Positions 16,008 to 24,857 of a stretch of DNA of 38,097 bases are shown one piece after another; position 1 is the stretch's first letter; each line of letters starts with the position of its first letter. The notes under the pieces were generated by a model. It ran no database searches, was not told the DNA's origin, and was given only the letters and a program-made list of their open reading frames with translations. A program made the translations under genes and the position numbers. The stretch comes from a virus. The DNA lies in IMG/VR virus record IMGVR_UViG_3300048833_000397, positions 1 through 38,097 of that record. One strand, 5' to 3'.

Positions 16008-16705
16008 TCAGCCTGTCCGCTGCGGTCATGGCGCACCCGTCCCGGGCCGACCTCGTGGAGGACCTGCTCGGCCGTCTGGATCAGCCGGTCCCGGTGGTGT
16101 GGGATCAGGTCAACGACCGCCACGACACCGGGGTGCGGGCGCTCGCAGCGTTCGATCCGGCGGCGACGCACCACCTGGTCCTTCAAGACGACGTGCTGCC
16201 CTGCCGGGACCTGCTCGCATCGATCACCGCTGCGCTCGCCCACGTCCCTGAGGGTCACCCGGCCAGCTTCTACCTGGGACGGGTGAAGCCGTTCCGGCGT
16301 GCGGTCGAGCGGGCCGTGTCGGTGGCGGACGGCTCGGTGTCGTGGTTGACGTTCCAAGGGCCGATGTGGGGGCCGGCGATCGTGGTGCCCACCGCCGAGA
16401 TCCCCGGGCTCGTCGACTGGTGGTCGACGCCTCGAGCACGCCGGGTCCAGAACTACGACCGGCGGGTGGCGACGTGGTTCGACCGGCGGCACTGCTGGTA
16501 CTCGTGGCCGTCGCTGGTCGATCACCGAGGTGATCAGTCGCTGGTGACGGGCCACACCGCGATCCGCACCGCCCACCGGGTGGTGCCCGCTGAGGCTTCG
16601 GGCCTCGAGGTCGACTGGTCAGGGACGGTGCTGCCGTTGCGACGAGCCCACGAGCTCGATCGACAGCGCCAGGCAGCCGCCCGCCGAGCAGGCGTGGGCA
16701 GATGA
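16001..16705 (+). CDS. Putative glycosyltransferase (GT-A fold, GT25/GT2-like)
   Basis: 234 residues from ATG 16001. The N-terminus SLSAAVMAHPSRADLVEDLL and the HHLVLQDDVLPCRDLL segment (about 57-72) resemble glycosyltransferases that use an acidic LxDD motif to bind nucleotide-sugar. A FYLGRVKPFRRAV stretch and WSWPSLVDHRGDQSLV follow, comparable to the acceptor part of GT25-like proteins. Two ends of the four-gene cassette are thus glycosyltransferases with two methyltransferases between. Family assignment is weaker than for the first. Confidence 0.65.
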   Translation: MVISLSAAVMAHPSRADLVEDLLGRLDQPVPVVWDQVNDRHDTGVRALAAFDPAATHHLVLQDDVLPCRDLLASITAALAHVPEGHPASFYLGRVKPFRRAVERAVSVADGSVSWLTFQGPMWGPAIVVPTAEIPGLVDWWSTPRARRVQNYDRRVATWFDRRHCWYSWPSLVDHRGDQSLVTGHTAIRTAHRVVPAEASGLEVDWSGTVLPLRRAHELDRQRQAAARRAGVGR

Positions 16706-16721
16706 CCGGGGAGGTGCGCTG

Positions 16722-17039
16722 ATGTTCGATCTCGCGGTGTACCGGCCCGGCGCCCGGGACGAGTTCGGTGACCGCTCCGGGTCCCCGGTGCTGGTCGGCA
16801 CGTTGCGGAACTGCAAGGTGGCGCCGGCCGGGCTCGGTTCCGCTGAGCAGCGCGAGCCGTCGGTGGTCGGTGCTGATCCGGTGCGCCATGCGCTCGACGT
16901 GTTCTGCTCGGATCCGGAGGCGGACGTCGAGCACAGCGACCGGATCGTGCACCGTGGTGAGACGTTCCGGGTCGTCGGAGAGATCGACCGGTGGGGCCGG
17001 TCGGGGTGCGTGATCCATCTGGCCCGGGAGGCTGGCTGA
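16722..17039 (+). CDS. Head closure/stopper protein
   Basis: 105 residues from ATG 16722 with GGGGAGGTG 6 bases upstream. Beta-rich small protein (MFDLAVYRPGARDEFGDR, VVHRGETFRVVGEIDRWG) in the position of the head-tail stopper (SPP1 gp16 / HK97-type connector). Resumes the connector module after the modification cassette. Its stop shares one base with the next ATG. Assignment rests on size, predicted strand pattern and order. Confidence 0.7.
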   Translation: MFDLAVYRPGARDEFGDRSGSPVLVGTLRNCKVAPAGLGSAEQREPSVVGADPVRHALDVFCSDPEADVEHSDRIVHRGETFRVVGEIDRWGRSGCVIHLAREAG

Positions 17040-17335
17040 TGGCCCGGAACTTCAAGCCGGACCACAAGGGCCTCGAGGAGGTCCTGCTTTCGGCACGGGT
17101 CGCTGCGCTGGTCCAGGCGGAGGCCGACGGGATCGCTCAGGACCTGCGGGCGGCGTACCCGGATGCGCCGATCGTGGTCGATGCCTACGAGTACCGGCCG
17201 CGCCGGTTCCCTCGTGGGCGGCGTGCCGCCCGGTCGGTGACGTTCGCCCGTGCTGATGGTGAGGCCCTCCAGGCCCGGGACGGGATCATGACGAGGGCCG
17301 CTGCGGCCCGGGGCCTCGAGGTCACGGAGCGATGA
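17039..17335 (+). CDS. Neck/tail-joining protein (HK97 gp10-like)
   Basis: 98 residues. Starts MARNFKPDHKGLEEVLLSARVAALVQAEADGIAQDL, the long helix seen in small minor tail/neck proteins, followed by a basic Arg-rich loop and a final helix. It overlaps the next gene by 4 bases (ATGA). It lies between stopper and tail terminator, which is the usual place of gp10-like proteins. Confidence 0.68.
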   Translation: MARNFKPDHKGLEEVLLSARVAALVQAEADGIAQDLRAAYPDAPIVVDAYEYRPRRFPRGRRAARSVTFARADGEALQARDGIMTRAAAARGLEVTER

Positions 17336-17751
17336 AGGTCGCGGTCAACTACCCGGATCCGGAGCACCTGCTGGTGCCGGTCCTGGCCGAGCTGCTAGAC
17401 GAGCACGGCGTAGAGGCGTCGTGCGGTGTCGGTCGCCCCGATGGGTGGACACCGGCTGATGGTCTCCACGTCGAGGTGGCGTGGGACGGGACCCCCGAGA
17501 TCCGGCACCCGCTCGTGGCGTGGCCGACGGTGCGCATCGTGGTCCACGGGCCCGCCGATCAGCCGACCCTCGTGAAGGAGCTCGCGCTGCTGTGCCTCGG
17601 CGTGCTGCCCTCGCAGACCACGGTGGCGGTTCGTCCGCTCACCGGTGTCGGCCGCCCGGTCGCTGACCCTGATCGCCCCGAGGTGTACCTCGCCGCGTTC
17701 ACGTGCCGGGTCACCACCCGCGCCACCGCTCTCGAGCCGTCCGGCTCCTGA
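17332..17751 (+). CDS. Tail terminator/completion protein
   Basis: 139 residues from ATG 17332. Mixed alpha/beta: LVPVLAELLDEHGVEA, VRIVVHGPADQPTLVKELALLCLGVL, and a C-terminal AAFTCRVTTRATAL strand. Size and position directly before the major tail protein match tail terminators such as lambda gpU, which cap the tail tube and join it to the head. Followed by a 73-base gap with the strong ribosome site of the tail tube gene. Confidence 0.72.
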   Translation: MKVAVNYPDPEHLLVPVLAELLDEHGVEASCGVGRPDGWTPADGLHVEVAWDGTPEIRHPLVAWPTVRIVVHGPADQPTLVKELALLCLGVLPSQTTVAVRPLTGVGRPVADPDRPEVYLAAFTCRVTTRATALEPSGS

Positions 17752-17824
17752 TCCCGGTCCGATCCTCGGGCCGGTTACCTGCGTCCGCTGAGGCGGTCGC
17801 CCCCCAACCAGAAGGAGGTCACCC

Positions 17825-18343
17825 ATGGCTGGTGACATCGACAACACCTCCGTGTGGGACGACGCCGACGTCTTCGTCTCGTTCGACCTGGAGGCCACCC
17901 TGCCCACCGACGCCGACGACGAGTTCGGCGTCGCCTGGGAGCGCATCGGGTTCCTCGACGGTGCCGCCGGCTTCGTCGACACCCTCAACCAGTCCACGAA
18001 GTACTACAGCGTCTGGGGCGCCGGCGCGATCAAGCAGTCGGTCAAGGTGAACGAGCGCACCGTGGCGTTCACCGCCCACGAGCGCAACGAGACCACCGAC
18101 CGCCTCGCCCGCCCGGGCAAGGTGCCGGTGCTGCTCGCGCTCGAGACCCGGGAGAACGATCGGGTGTACCGCCGGATCTCCCGCCTGCCGGCGAACGTGA
18201 TGCGCAACGGTGCCATCACCGACGCCGAGGAGACCCTGACTGCCATCCCGCTGATGGCGTTCGTCGTCCCCGACACCGACATCGATGTCGAGGTCGCCGA
18301 CCAGTACTTCATCGAGCAGGACTCGGCTGCCACCGGCAGCTGA
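17825..18343 (+). CDS. Major tail protein (tail tube)
   Basis: 172 residues from ATG 17825 with AAGGAGG 7 bases upstream, one of the strongest ribosome sites in the window. Beta-rich composition with DADVFVSFDLEATLPTD, GFLDGAAGFVDTLNQSTKYYSVWGAGAIKQSVK and FTAHERNETTDRLARPG matches siphovirus tube proteins of actinophages. It polymerises into the tail tube. A strong hairpin lies directly downstream, which would make its message abundant relative to the tail chaperones. Confidence 0.9.
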   Translation: MAGDIDNTSVWDDADVFVSFDLEATLPTDADDEFGVAWERIGFLDGAAGFVDTLNQSTKYYSVWGAGAIKQSVKVNERTVAFTAHERNETTDRLARPGKVPVLLALETRENDRVYRRISRLPANVMRNGAITDAEETLTAIPLMAFVVPDTDIDVEVADQYFIEQDSAATGS

Positions 18344-18359
18344 TCGGCCCACGACCGGG

Positions 18360-18388
18360 GGTGGGCGGAGCGCGCGGCTCCGCCCACC
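18360..18388 (+). terminator. Strong hairpin after major tail protein gene
   Basis: Perfect 12-base stem (ggtgggcggagc and its complement) with a 5-base loop, 16 bases after the tail tube stop and 57 bases before the tail chaperone start. No U-tract. Likely a partial terminator or 3' stabiliser that lowers expression of the tape measure genes below the tube gene. Confidence 0.75.
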
Positions 18389-18444
18389 TCTGCGACCCGA
18401 TCCCGCGCACACCACCCCCTCGAACATCTGGAGTACCGCGCACC

Positions 18445-18729
18445 ATGACCGACACCAGCACCACCCCGGACCCCGGCGACACGATCGAGATCTCGTGGAA
18501 CGACGAGACCTGGACCGTCCCGGCCAAGGCCGACGACTGGCCGTTCCAGGCGACCGAGGCCCTCGAGCTCGGCCGCGGGGTCACGTTCCTGCGCCACGTG
18601 CTCGGCCGCGAGCAGATGCGCCGGTTCGCCGCCGGCACCCGGACGAAGACGTCCGACGCCGCCGAGCTGATGGGCCACGTGATCGACGCCGTCGGTGCGA
18701 AGTCGGCGGGGGAATCGCCGGCCTCCTGA
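18445..18729 (+). CDS. Tail assembly chaperone, upstream product
   Basis: 94 residues from ATG 18445. Contains TIEISWNDETWTVPAKADDW and WPFQATEALELGRGVTFLRHVLG, a pattern usual for the first tail-assembly chaperone (lambda gpG position) in actinophages. The last codons carry a slippery sequence (GGGGGAA at 18708-18714) where some ribosomes move back one base and continue into the downstream frame. Both products bind the tape measure during tail assembly and are absent from the virion. Confidence 0.87.
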   Translation: MTDTSTTPDPGDTIEISWNDETWTVPAKADDWPFQATEALELGRGVTFLRHVLGREQMRRFAAGTRTKTSDAAELMGHVIDAVGAKSAGESPAS

Positions 18730-19112
18730 GGCTGCTCCGGGACCACCCGGACGCCCTGGAGGCCGATCTCCTCAGCATCTACGGCGCTGCGCTCCCGGAG
18801 CGGTGGTCGTCGTGGGTGCCGTTGCGGCGGCTGCTGGTCATCTACCGGCATCGCCGCCCGACCTCGGCCATGGCTCGGGTCCTCGGTGAGGACTGGACCC
18901 GAGCCGACAGCCAGTCCGATGACATCCGTCGCGGGATCTGGGCGTTGCTCACCCGCAAGGACCAGCCGATGCACCCGGATCGGCCGCTCGCCCGCCTCAA
19001 GGCCGCCGAGCGCAAGGCGAAGGCAGAGCGCTCGGCGGCCCGTCGGGCGGCGTCGGACCGCCGAGAGGCGGCCCGTCAGGCACGTCTCCGAGCACAAGGA
19101 GGGGATCGATGA
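18445..19112 (+). CDS. Tail assembly chaperone, -1 frameshift fusion (G-T type)
   Basis: Joining 18445-18714 to 18714-19112 gives 222 residues. The zero frame reads gcg ggg gaa; after slipping back one base the reading is ggg gga then atc gcc ggc, entering the open frame that runs to 19112. The downstream part (LLRDHPDALEADLLSIYGAALPERWSSW, then a Lys/Arg/Ala-rich tail) has no start codon of its own at the junction, and its end overlaps the tape measure ATG by 4 bases. This is the conserved arrangement of lambda gpG/gpGT. GGGGGAA-type slip sites are well known in actinophages. Confidence 0.85.
18708..18714 (+). other. Programmed -1 ribosomal slippery site
   Basis: The heptamer GGGGGAA sits with the codons GGG and GAA in the P and A sites of the upstream frame. 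The P-site tRNA re-pairs perfectly after slippage. It lies 15 bases before the TGA of the upstream frame (18727-18729). It is the only slippery heptamer noticed in the short overlap of the two frames. Confidence 0.82.
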
Positions 19113-22100
19113 GCTCAGCTGGCTACTCCACTCTCCAGATCATCCCGTCGCTCCAGGGGTTCGAGGCGCGCCTCGACCGGCAGCTGGCGTCGACGCTGCC
19201 CGGCATCGGTCGCACCGCTGGCGGCCGCCTGGGCGACTCGATGTCCGACGGGTTCCAGACGTCGACGTCGAAGATGGCCGGCTACGCCCGCACCGCCGCG
19301 GCGACGGCCACGGTCGCCCTGGGCGCCGGTGCGGTCGCTGCTGGGGCGTGGGGGCTGTCGATCGCCGCTGCGAACGAGCAGGCGCAGATCAGCTTCGAGA
19401 CGATGCTGGGCTCGGCGTCGAAGGCCTCGGCGTTCCTCGGTGATCTGCGCGACTTCGCAGCGGAGACCCCGTTCGAGTTCCCGGAGCTCCAGACCGCTGC
19501 GTCGTCGCTGATCTCGGCGGGGGTGGAGGCGGGCAAGGTGATCCCGATCATGACGACGCTCGGCGACGTCACGGCCGGGATGGGCACCGGGTCGGAGGGG
19601 ATCCGCCGGGCCACGGTGGCGTTGCAGCAGATGCAGGCCGCTGGGCGGATCACCGCCGAGGACCTCAACCAGCTCCGTGACGCCGGCATCCCGGTGTACG
19701 ACCTGCTCGCCGCAGCGACCGGCCGAGCGAAGTCGGAGGTCACCGCGCTGGCGTCGGCCGGGAAGCTCGGCAAGACCGAGCTCGACCAGCTGATGGGCGC
19801 CCTGGAGTCCGGTGCTGGGCTCGAACGGTTCTCGGGGCTGATGGACAAGCAGGCCGAGTCGCTCACCGGCCTGGTGTCGACGGCGAAGGATGTGCTCGGC
19901 CAGGGCCTCGCGACGGCGATGGAGCCCGTGGTGGTGCGCCTGAAGGACCTGCTGCCGTTGGCGACCAGCTTCGGCGAGGAGGCCATGCCGAAGGTCGCTG
20001 ACGGGCTCTCGGCGGCCCTCGACGCCGGCGAGGACTTCGCTGCGTGGGTGCGCCCGATCGCGTCCGACGTCGGTGAGGCGCTGCTCCCCGTGCTCGAGGA
20101 CCTGGTGGACATCGGGCAGGACAGCCTGCCGACCGCGCTCGGGATCGCCGGGGGCGCCCTCGAGGCGGCTGCAGCGGTGATCGTGCCGCTGGCCGGTGCC
20201 GTCTCGGACGTGACCGGGTTCCTCGCCGACCACCAGGGCGTCGTGCTCGCGGTGGCTGGGGCCTACGCCGGGTCGAAGATCATCGACCTCCTGGAGGGGA
20301 CCGGGGCCGGGTTCGACCGTCTGGCGTTCCGGCTCTACGACGCGACCGGCGCGCTCGCCGGTTCCGGGCTCGGCCAGAACCTGGCGATGATCGGCTCCGG
20401 TGCACGTGAGGTCGCTGCGGATCTGTTCGCGGTGCCCGACGCTGCGCAGCGGATGACGGGCGGGGCGACTGCTGGGCTGTCGAAGATCTCGGCTGGGCTG
20501 AAGGGGGTGGCGAACACCTCGGTATCGGCATCGACGGCGTGGACGGCCGCCTTCGCTGGGATAGCGGTCGGCGCTGCGGGTGCCTCGGCGGTGCTGGACT
20601 CGTGGCGGGACAAGGGGCGCGAGCGGGCTGAGGAGCTGCTTGCTGGCATCGAGCTCGACCCGACCAACTTCGAGAACTACACGGACGGCATCCAGGAGAT
20701 GTCGAACCGCAGGGCGGAGCTGCTCGACGAGATGAACTCGGGTGGCACCGGGTTCGCTGAGGACGAGCGGCTCGAGGCGCAGATCGTCAGCATCGACGAG
20801 GCGATCGAGGCAGCGCTGCCGACCATGGAGAGGATGGGCGACGGGCTGAGCGCGTTCTCCGCTCGAACCGGTCTTACGACCGAGCAGATCGAGCAGCTCG
20901 CCTCCGCCGCCGGCGTCGACCTGGTGGGAGCGTTCAAGGCCAACGGTGAGGCGGCGCCGGCGCTGGTGTCGAAGTGGGAGGAGCTCCAGGAAGCCGCGAA
21001 GCTGACCGGCGTCGACATGGACGAGGCCCTGGCATTGGATCCGGGGGTGCTCGAGGCCAACGCGAAGGTGATCGAGGCGGCGCAGGCTGCGGTGGCAGCG
21101 GCGTTCTCCGAGTTCGGTGACGTGCTGCAGCTCACCGATGACCCGGTCGACCCGAAGCGTCTGGCCGATGCCCGTGAGGCCGTCGCTGAGGCCGAGGAGC
21201 GGTTGCGGTCGGTGCGCTCGGAGGGCGACGCCGCCGAGATCGACCAGGCACGCGAGGACCTCGAGGACGCCCGGCAGGCGGTCGAGGACCTGCTGGCCAC
21301 GGACTCGCCGCTCGATCGGGAGAAGATCGCCGAGTTCTACCGGGACGTGATCGCTGACACCGAGGAGTTCTCGGCGAACATCCAGCGGGCGATCGAGATG
21401 GGCTACGACCCGCAGCTGGTGTCTCGCCTGCTGCAGGCTGGGCCGGCTGAGGCGGGCCCGATCCTCGAGCAGCTCGTCGGTGACGTGACCGGGTCCTACG
21501 TCGAGATGGTCAACGCCGCCGAGCGCGAGATCGCCGACCTGAACTCGTTCGCGGTCGAGGCCGCCCGCCTGACGCAGATCGCGATCTCGACCACGGGTGC
21601 GCAGGGCCAGCAGATGTCCGAGGACCTCGACGAGGTCACGGCGATCTCGATCGAGATGATGCGCTCGAAGGGGCAGGCCACGATCGAGGATCTCGCCCGG
21701 GTGGCTGGGGTGTCCGAGGAGGAGGTGGTCCGGATCGCCCGCTCCTACGGCATCGAGATCGACAAGGTCCGCACGAAGACCCAGCAGCTCATCGACGAGC
21801 TCAGCCCTACGGGGCTGCTGGCTGGGCTCGCCGGCGACTACGGCGAAGGGCTGGGGAACCGGTGGGGCGGCATGTACGAGTTCGCCAAGGGTGGGATGAC
21901 CGGGGCGCAGATGCTCGGCCCGGGCCCGACGCTGTTCAAGTGGCGCGAGCCCGAGACCGGTGGCGAGGCGTTCGTGCCCCGGTTCGGTGACCAGGCCCGC
22001 TCGGAGGCGATCGTCGGTGCGGTCGCCCGGGACTGGCTCGGCGGCGAGTTCGTGCCGGCGAAGGAGCTGGCGAAGCGCACCGGTGGCGGCGGCGGGGCCG

Positions 22101-22228
22101 GGGGTGGGCGCCGGTCGAAGGGGCGTCGTGTCGCACCGCAGGAGCACCGGGTCGTGCACGAGTTCGCTGGCCGCCAGGTCCGGCGTGAGACCGGCGACGA
22201 GATCTTGTTCGGAGGTGACCGCCGGTGA
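19109..22228 (+). CDS. Tape measure protein
   Basis: 1039 residues from ATG 19109, the longest gene of the window, directly after the chaperones. The N-terminus is Ala-rich and helical. Residues about 95-270 match the conserved phage tape-measure domain: FETMLGSASKASAFLGDLRDFAAETPFEF, AGRITAEDLNQLRDAGIPVYDLLA, GLVSTAKDVLGQGLATAMEP. A hydrophobic stretch near 345-375 and a second near 475-495 are likely membrane-active segments. A coiled-coil segment lies at about 690-725. It sets tail length and is ejected into the host. At about 1.5 angstroms per residue the tail would be near 155 nm, an inference. No lytic domain (NlpC/P60, lysozyme) is recognised. The C-terminal tail is Gly/Arg-rich. Confidence 0.95.
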   Translation: MSSAGYSTLQIIPSLQGFEARLDRQLASTLPGIGRTAGGRLGDSMSDGFQTSTSKMAGYARTAAATATVALGAGAVAAGAWGLSIAAANEQAQISFETMLGSASKASAFLGDLRDFAAETPFEFPELQTAASSLISAGVEAGKVIPIMTTLGDVTAGMGTGSEGIRRATVALQQMQAAGRITAEDLNQLRDAGIPVYDLLAAATGRAKSEVTALASAGKLGKTELDQLMGALESGAGLERFSGLMDKQAESLTGLVSTAKDVLGQGLATAMEPVVVRLKDLLPLATSFGEEAMPKVADGLSAALDAGEDFAAWVRPIASDVGEALLPVLEDLVDIGQDSLPTALGIAGGALEAAAAVIVPLAGAVSDVTGFLADHQGVVLAVAGAYAGSKIIDLLEGTGAGFDRLAFRLYDATGALAGSGLGQNLAMIGSGAREVAADLFAVPDAAQRMTGGATAGLSKISAGLKGVANTSVSASTAWTAAFAGIAVGAAGASAVLDSWRDKGRERAEELLAGIELDPTNFENYTDGIQEMSNRRAELLDEMNSGGTGFAEDERLEAQIVSIDEAIEAALPTMERMGDGLSAFSARTGLTTEQIEQLASAAGVDLVGAFKANGEAAPALVSKWEELQEAAKLTGVDMDEALALDPGVLEANAKVIEAAQAAVAAAFSEFGDVLQLTDDPVDPKRLADAREAVAEAEERLRSVRSEGDAAEIDQAREDLEDARQAVEDLLATDSPLDREKIAEFYRDVIADTEEFSANIQRAIEMGYDPQLVSRLLQAGPAEAGPILEQLVGDVTGSYVEMVNAAEREIADLNSFAVEAARLTQIAISTTGAQGQQMSEDLDEVTAISIEMMRSKGQATIEDLARVAGVSEEEVVRIARSYGIEIDKVRTKTQQLIDELSPTGLLAGLAGDYGEGLGNRWGGMYEFAKGGMTGAQMLGPGPTLFKWREPETGGEAFVPRFGDQARSEAIVGAVARDWLGGEFVPAKELAKRTGGGGGAGGGRRSKGRRVAPQEHRVVHEFAGRQVRRETGDEILFGGDRR

Positions 22229-23133
22229 GCGTCGACATCGATGACCTGACCCCCGATGCGTTGACGTGGCCGGGGGTCGACCCTGCGGTGACGATCGGCG
22301 CGGTCGGTGCGGAGCTGTCGTTCGACGAGGGTGTCGAGGGCCTCGACATCCCGTCGATCGATCGGACGTCGACGCCCGCAGGGCGCGGTGGCACCTGGGG
22401 TGGCCGGCACCGGTACGGGCCCCGGCTGGTGTCGTGCGACGCGGTGCTGACCGACGAGCTCGCCACCGCCGGCGAGTTCGAGCCGCTGTGGCGCCTCGCT
22501 GAGGCGATGCAGGTGATCGAGTCCCCGGCGGGGGAGCTGCCCCTGTACTGGCGGGGCCTGATGTGGCCGGGTGCGCACTGCGTGTTCGCTCGGCCGGTGC
22601 GCTGCGAGTGGTTGACCGACGAGGACGGAGTGAAGTCCGAGGTGCCCGGGTTCGATCTGGCGTGGGAAGCGACGGACCCGACGGCGTACTCGGCGGCGCA
22701 GGCCGCCGAGATCATCGACACGGAGGACCCGCAGTCGTCGGTGACCTTCGAGGTCGCGAACGCCGGCGGCTACCGGCCCGCAGCCCGGCGGGCGTGGGAG
22801 TTCCGGATGACCGCGCACGGCACGGTGACCTCGCCTCGGATCCGGGTCGATCACGCTGATGGGTCCTGGGAGCAGGTCGAGCTGTCGGGGCTCACGATGA
22901 CCGGCGGCCAGGTCCTCACGCTCGGCCCGGATCGGGTGTTCCGGGTGCAGTCCATTCTGCGGACCGGGAACGTGCGCTCGACGACGAGCTCGTGGGTGCC
23001 CGGTGCGACGTCTCGGGCGCTGCGCATGTGGCGGCTGCTGCACTCGACGGGCTCGGACGGCAACAACGAGGTCACGATGTCGGTGGCGTCGGGTGCGTTC
23101 TCCGGGTTCTGCAAGACGAGGAGCACCTGGTAG
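22225..23133 (+). CDS. Distal tail protein (Dit-like minor tail protein)
   Basis: 302 residues from GTG 22225 (GTGA overlap with the tape measure; GGAGG 9 bases upstream). Starts with LTWPGVDPAVTIGAVG and holds a GGRHRYGPRLVSCDAVL strand region, then APGFDLAWEATDPTAYS-like wording around residue 140, typical of the first minor tail protein in actinophages. It forms the ring connecting tube and tip. The TAG stop shares a base with the next GTG. Confidence 0.82.
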   Translation: MSVDIDDLTPDALTWPGVDPAVTIGAVGAELSFDEGVEGLDIPSIDRTSTPAGRGGTWGGRHRYGPRLVSCDAVLTDELATAGEFEPLWRLAEAMQVIESPAGELPLYWRGLMWPGAHCVFARPVRCEWLTDEDGVKSEVPGFDLAWEATDPTAYSAAQAAEIIDTEDPQSSVTFEVANAGGYRPAARRAWEFRMTAHGTVTSPRIRVDHADGSWEQVELSGLTMTGGQVLTLGPDRVFRVQSILRTGNVRSTTSSWVPGATSRALRMWRLLHSTGSDGNNEVTMSVASGAFSGFCKTRSTW

Positions 23134-24857
23134 TGCCGACCCTGATCGGCCCCGCTGTGGATCCGACGCTCGGGACGGCGTTCGTCGAGGTCGACGCGCT
23201 CGAGGTGATCGATCCGGTGGCGACGCCACCGGCGATCGACCCGGACGCCCCGTGGGATCCGGTCGCCCGGGCTGAGGGGCGGATCTGCTCGGTGGTCATC
23301 GGGCGGGCGATCACCCGGGAGGTCATCGGCGCCCTGGAGACAGCGGTGGTCGAGGACTTCGACGAGGACGTCGAGATGCTCGTCGGGGGCACGGCGTCGA
23401 TCGTGGCGTCGTCGTGGGACCCGCTGTGGGAGACGGTCGCGGTGCGCCTGTGGGGCTCAGCTGATGGGCACCTGGTGGGGGAGTGGGACCCGAAGGGGTA
23501 CGTGGTGTGGATCGAGGTCGACGGAGCGACCCGCTGGACCGGGGTGTTCCGCCGCCCGATCGACATCGGTGACGGCCGGGTGATGCTCCCAGCGGTCGAT
23601 CCCTCCGTCGTGTTCCGGGAGCGGATCCTCGGCCGAGGCGAGCAGCTCGACCTCCTCGAGGACCGTGGCTCGTTCGAGGACTACGACTCGATCGACAACA
23701 TGATCGCCGACGGGTGGTCCTTCGACGAAGACGTCGAACCCGAGCTGATCACCGGCGGCGTGCGTGGCACCCAGGCGCTGCGCGTCACCGGGAACGGCTG
23801 GGTCCGCACCCCGGAGGTCACGCTCGAGGGCGCCGACGGCTACCGGCGCACGTTCGAGGCCGCCGTGTTCGGCCGGTTCCACACCGGGGTCGACCCCCGG
23901 GAACGGGTCCTGATCGCCTACTGCCGGCGCTCGGACTCCACCGACCTGTTCGACGCGGAGTTCTCGTTCGACGAGGCCGGTGTGAGGGGCAGCGACGAGC
24001 CGGGGTGGTCGAAGATCCCGGCGGTCGCCGGCGGCCGCATGTCCGAAGAGGTCGTGTCGCACCGGTGCTGGTCGGAGCTGCGCTCGTTCGACGGCGGCGA
24101 CACCGACTACGACCTGGCGACGCTGCGCCAGGGTGTGCTGACCGGGTTCCCCCCGGGTGCTGACCGGGACTGGGCGTACTACGTCGAGCGGGTCGTGCGC
24201 GACGTGAACAGCGTGTCGCTCGGTGGGTCACCGACCGGGCTCCGCACCCGCATCGAGTCGGTGACCGGGAACTCGCCGCCGGAGGCGCTGCGCTGGCCGC
24301 ACAACCAGCTGACCCCGCTGCGCGACGTGCTGTCGCAGATCCTCGACGTGGACGGCGGCCCCGAGTGCCGGATCACCCCGGGGTGGTGGATCGAGATCCA
24401 CGAGCGCCTGGGAGCGGACCGCTCGGCGTCGGTGTGCCTCGACGTCCACACGGTGGCCTCGCCGGGGTGGGCCACCGACCCGTCAGCGCAGATCGAGGAC
24501 TTCATCGCCGACACCGGCATCGGCACAGGCACGAGCCGCATCTACGCCACGGTGGCCCAGCCCTACGACCCCGACCGGCACCGCATCACCGCCGTGGTCC
24601 AGGCCCCGGTCGGCCGGTCGCTGAACGAGACGAACCTGTGGACCCTGCGCCACGCCCGGGTCGCTGCCCGCCTCCAGGCCTCAGCGCAGGTGCGGGTCCC
24701 GTGGGCGGTGGCCGAGCAGCTCGACAAGGGCGACGACCTCTGGCTCACGCTCCACGACGGGCTCTCGGGCATCGACCGTGCGATGCGCATCGTCAACATC
24801 CGGTGGCTCCCCGAGTTCGACGCCGCCGACCTCACGCTCGGAGACGCTGGTGCCTGA
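23133..24857 (+). CDS. Minor tail protein, tail tip (Tal-like)
   Basis: 574 residues from GTG 23133, with GAGGAG 9 bases upstream inside the previous gene. The N-terminal part is beta-rich (VAVRLWGSADGHLVGEWDPKGYVVWIEVDGATRWTGVFR); the C-terminal part (HRITAVVQAPVGRSLNETNLW, GDDLWLTLHDGLSGIDRAMRIVNIRW) resembles siphovirus tail-tip proteins that close the tube below Dit. No cell-wall hydrolase motif is seen. Its end overlaps the next gene by 8 bases. Confidence 0.8.
   Translation: MPTLIGPAVDPTLGTAFVEVDALEVIDPVATPPAIDPDAPWDPVARAEGRICSVVIGRAITREVIGALETAVVEDFDEDVEMLVGGTASIVASSWDPLWETVAVRLWGSADGHLVGEWDPKGYVVWIEVDGATRWTGVFRRPIDIGDGRVMLPAVDPSVVFRERILGRGEQLDLLEDRGSFEDYDSIDNMIADGWSFDEDVEPELITGGVRGTQALRVTGNGWVRTPEVTLEGADGYRRTFEAAVFGRFHTGVDPRERVLIAYCRRSDSTDLFDAEFSFDEAGVRGSDEPGWSKIPAVAGGRMSEEVVSHRCWSELRSFDGGDTDYDLATLRQGVLTGFPPGADRDWAYYVERVVRDVNSVSLGGSPTGLRTRIESVTGNSPPEALRWPHNQLTPLRDVLSQILDVDGGPECRITPGWWIEIHERLGADRSASVCLDVHTVASPGWATDPSAQIEDFIADTGIGTGTSRIYATVAQPYDPDRHRITAVVQAPVGRSLNETNLWTLRHARVAARLQASAQVRVPWAVAEQLDKGDDLWLTLHDGLSGIDRAMRIVNIRWLPEFDAADLTLGDAGA

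Noticed and set aside
19115-22159. Minus-strand open frame of 1014 codons
   Set aside because: Exact mirror of the tape measure gene; Arg/Leu/His-rich shadow with no recognisable domain.
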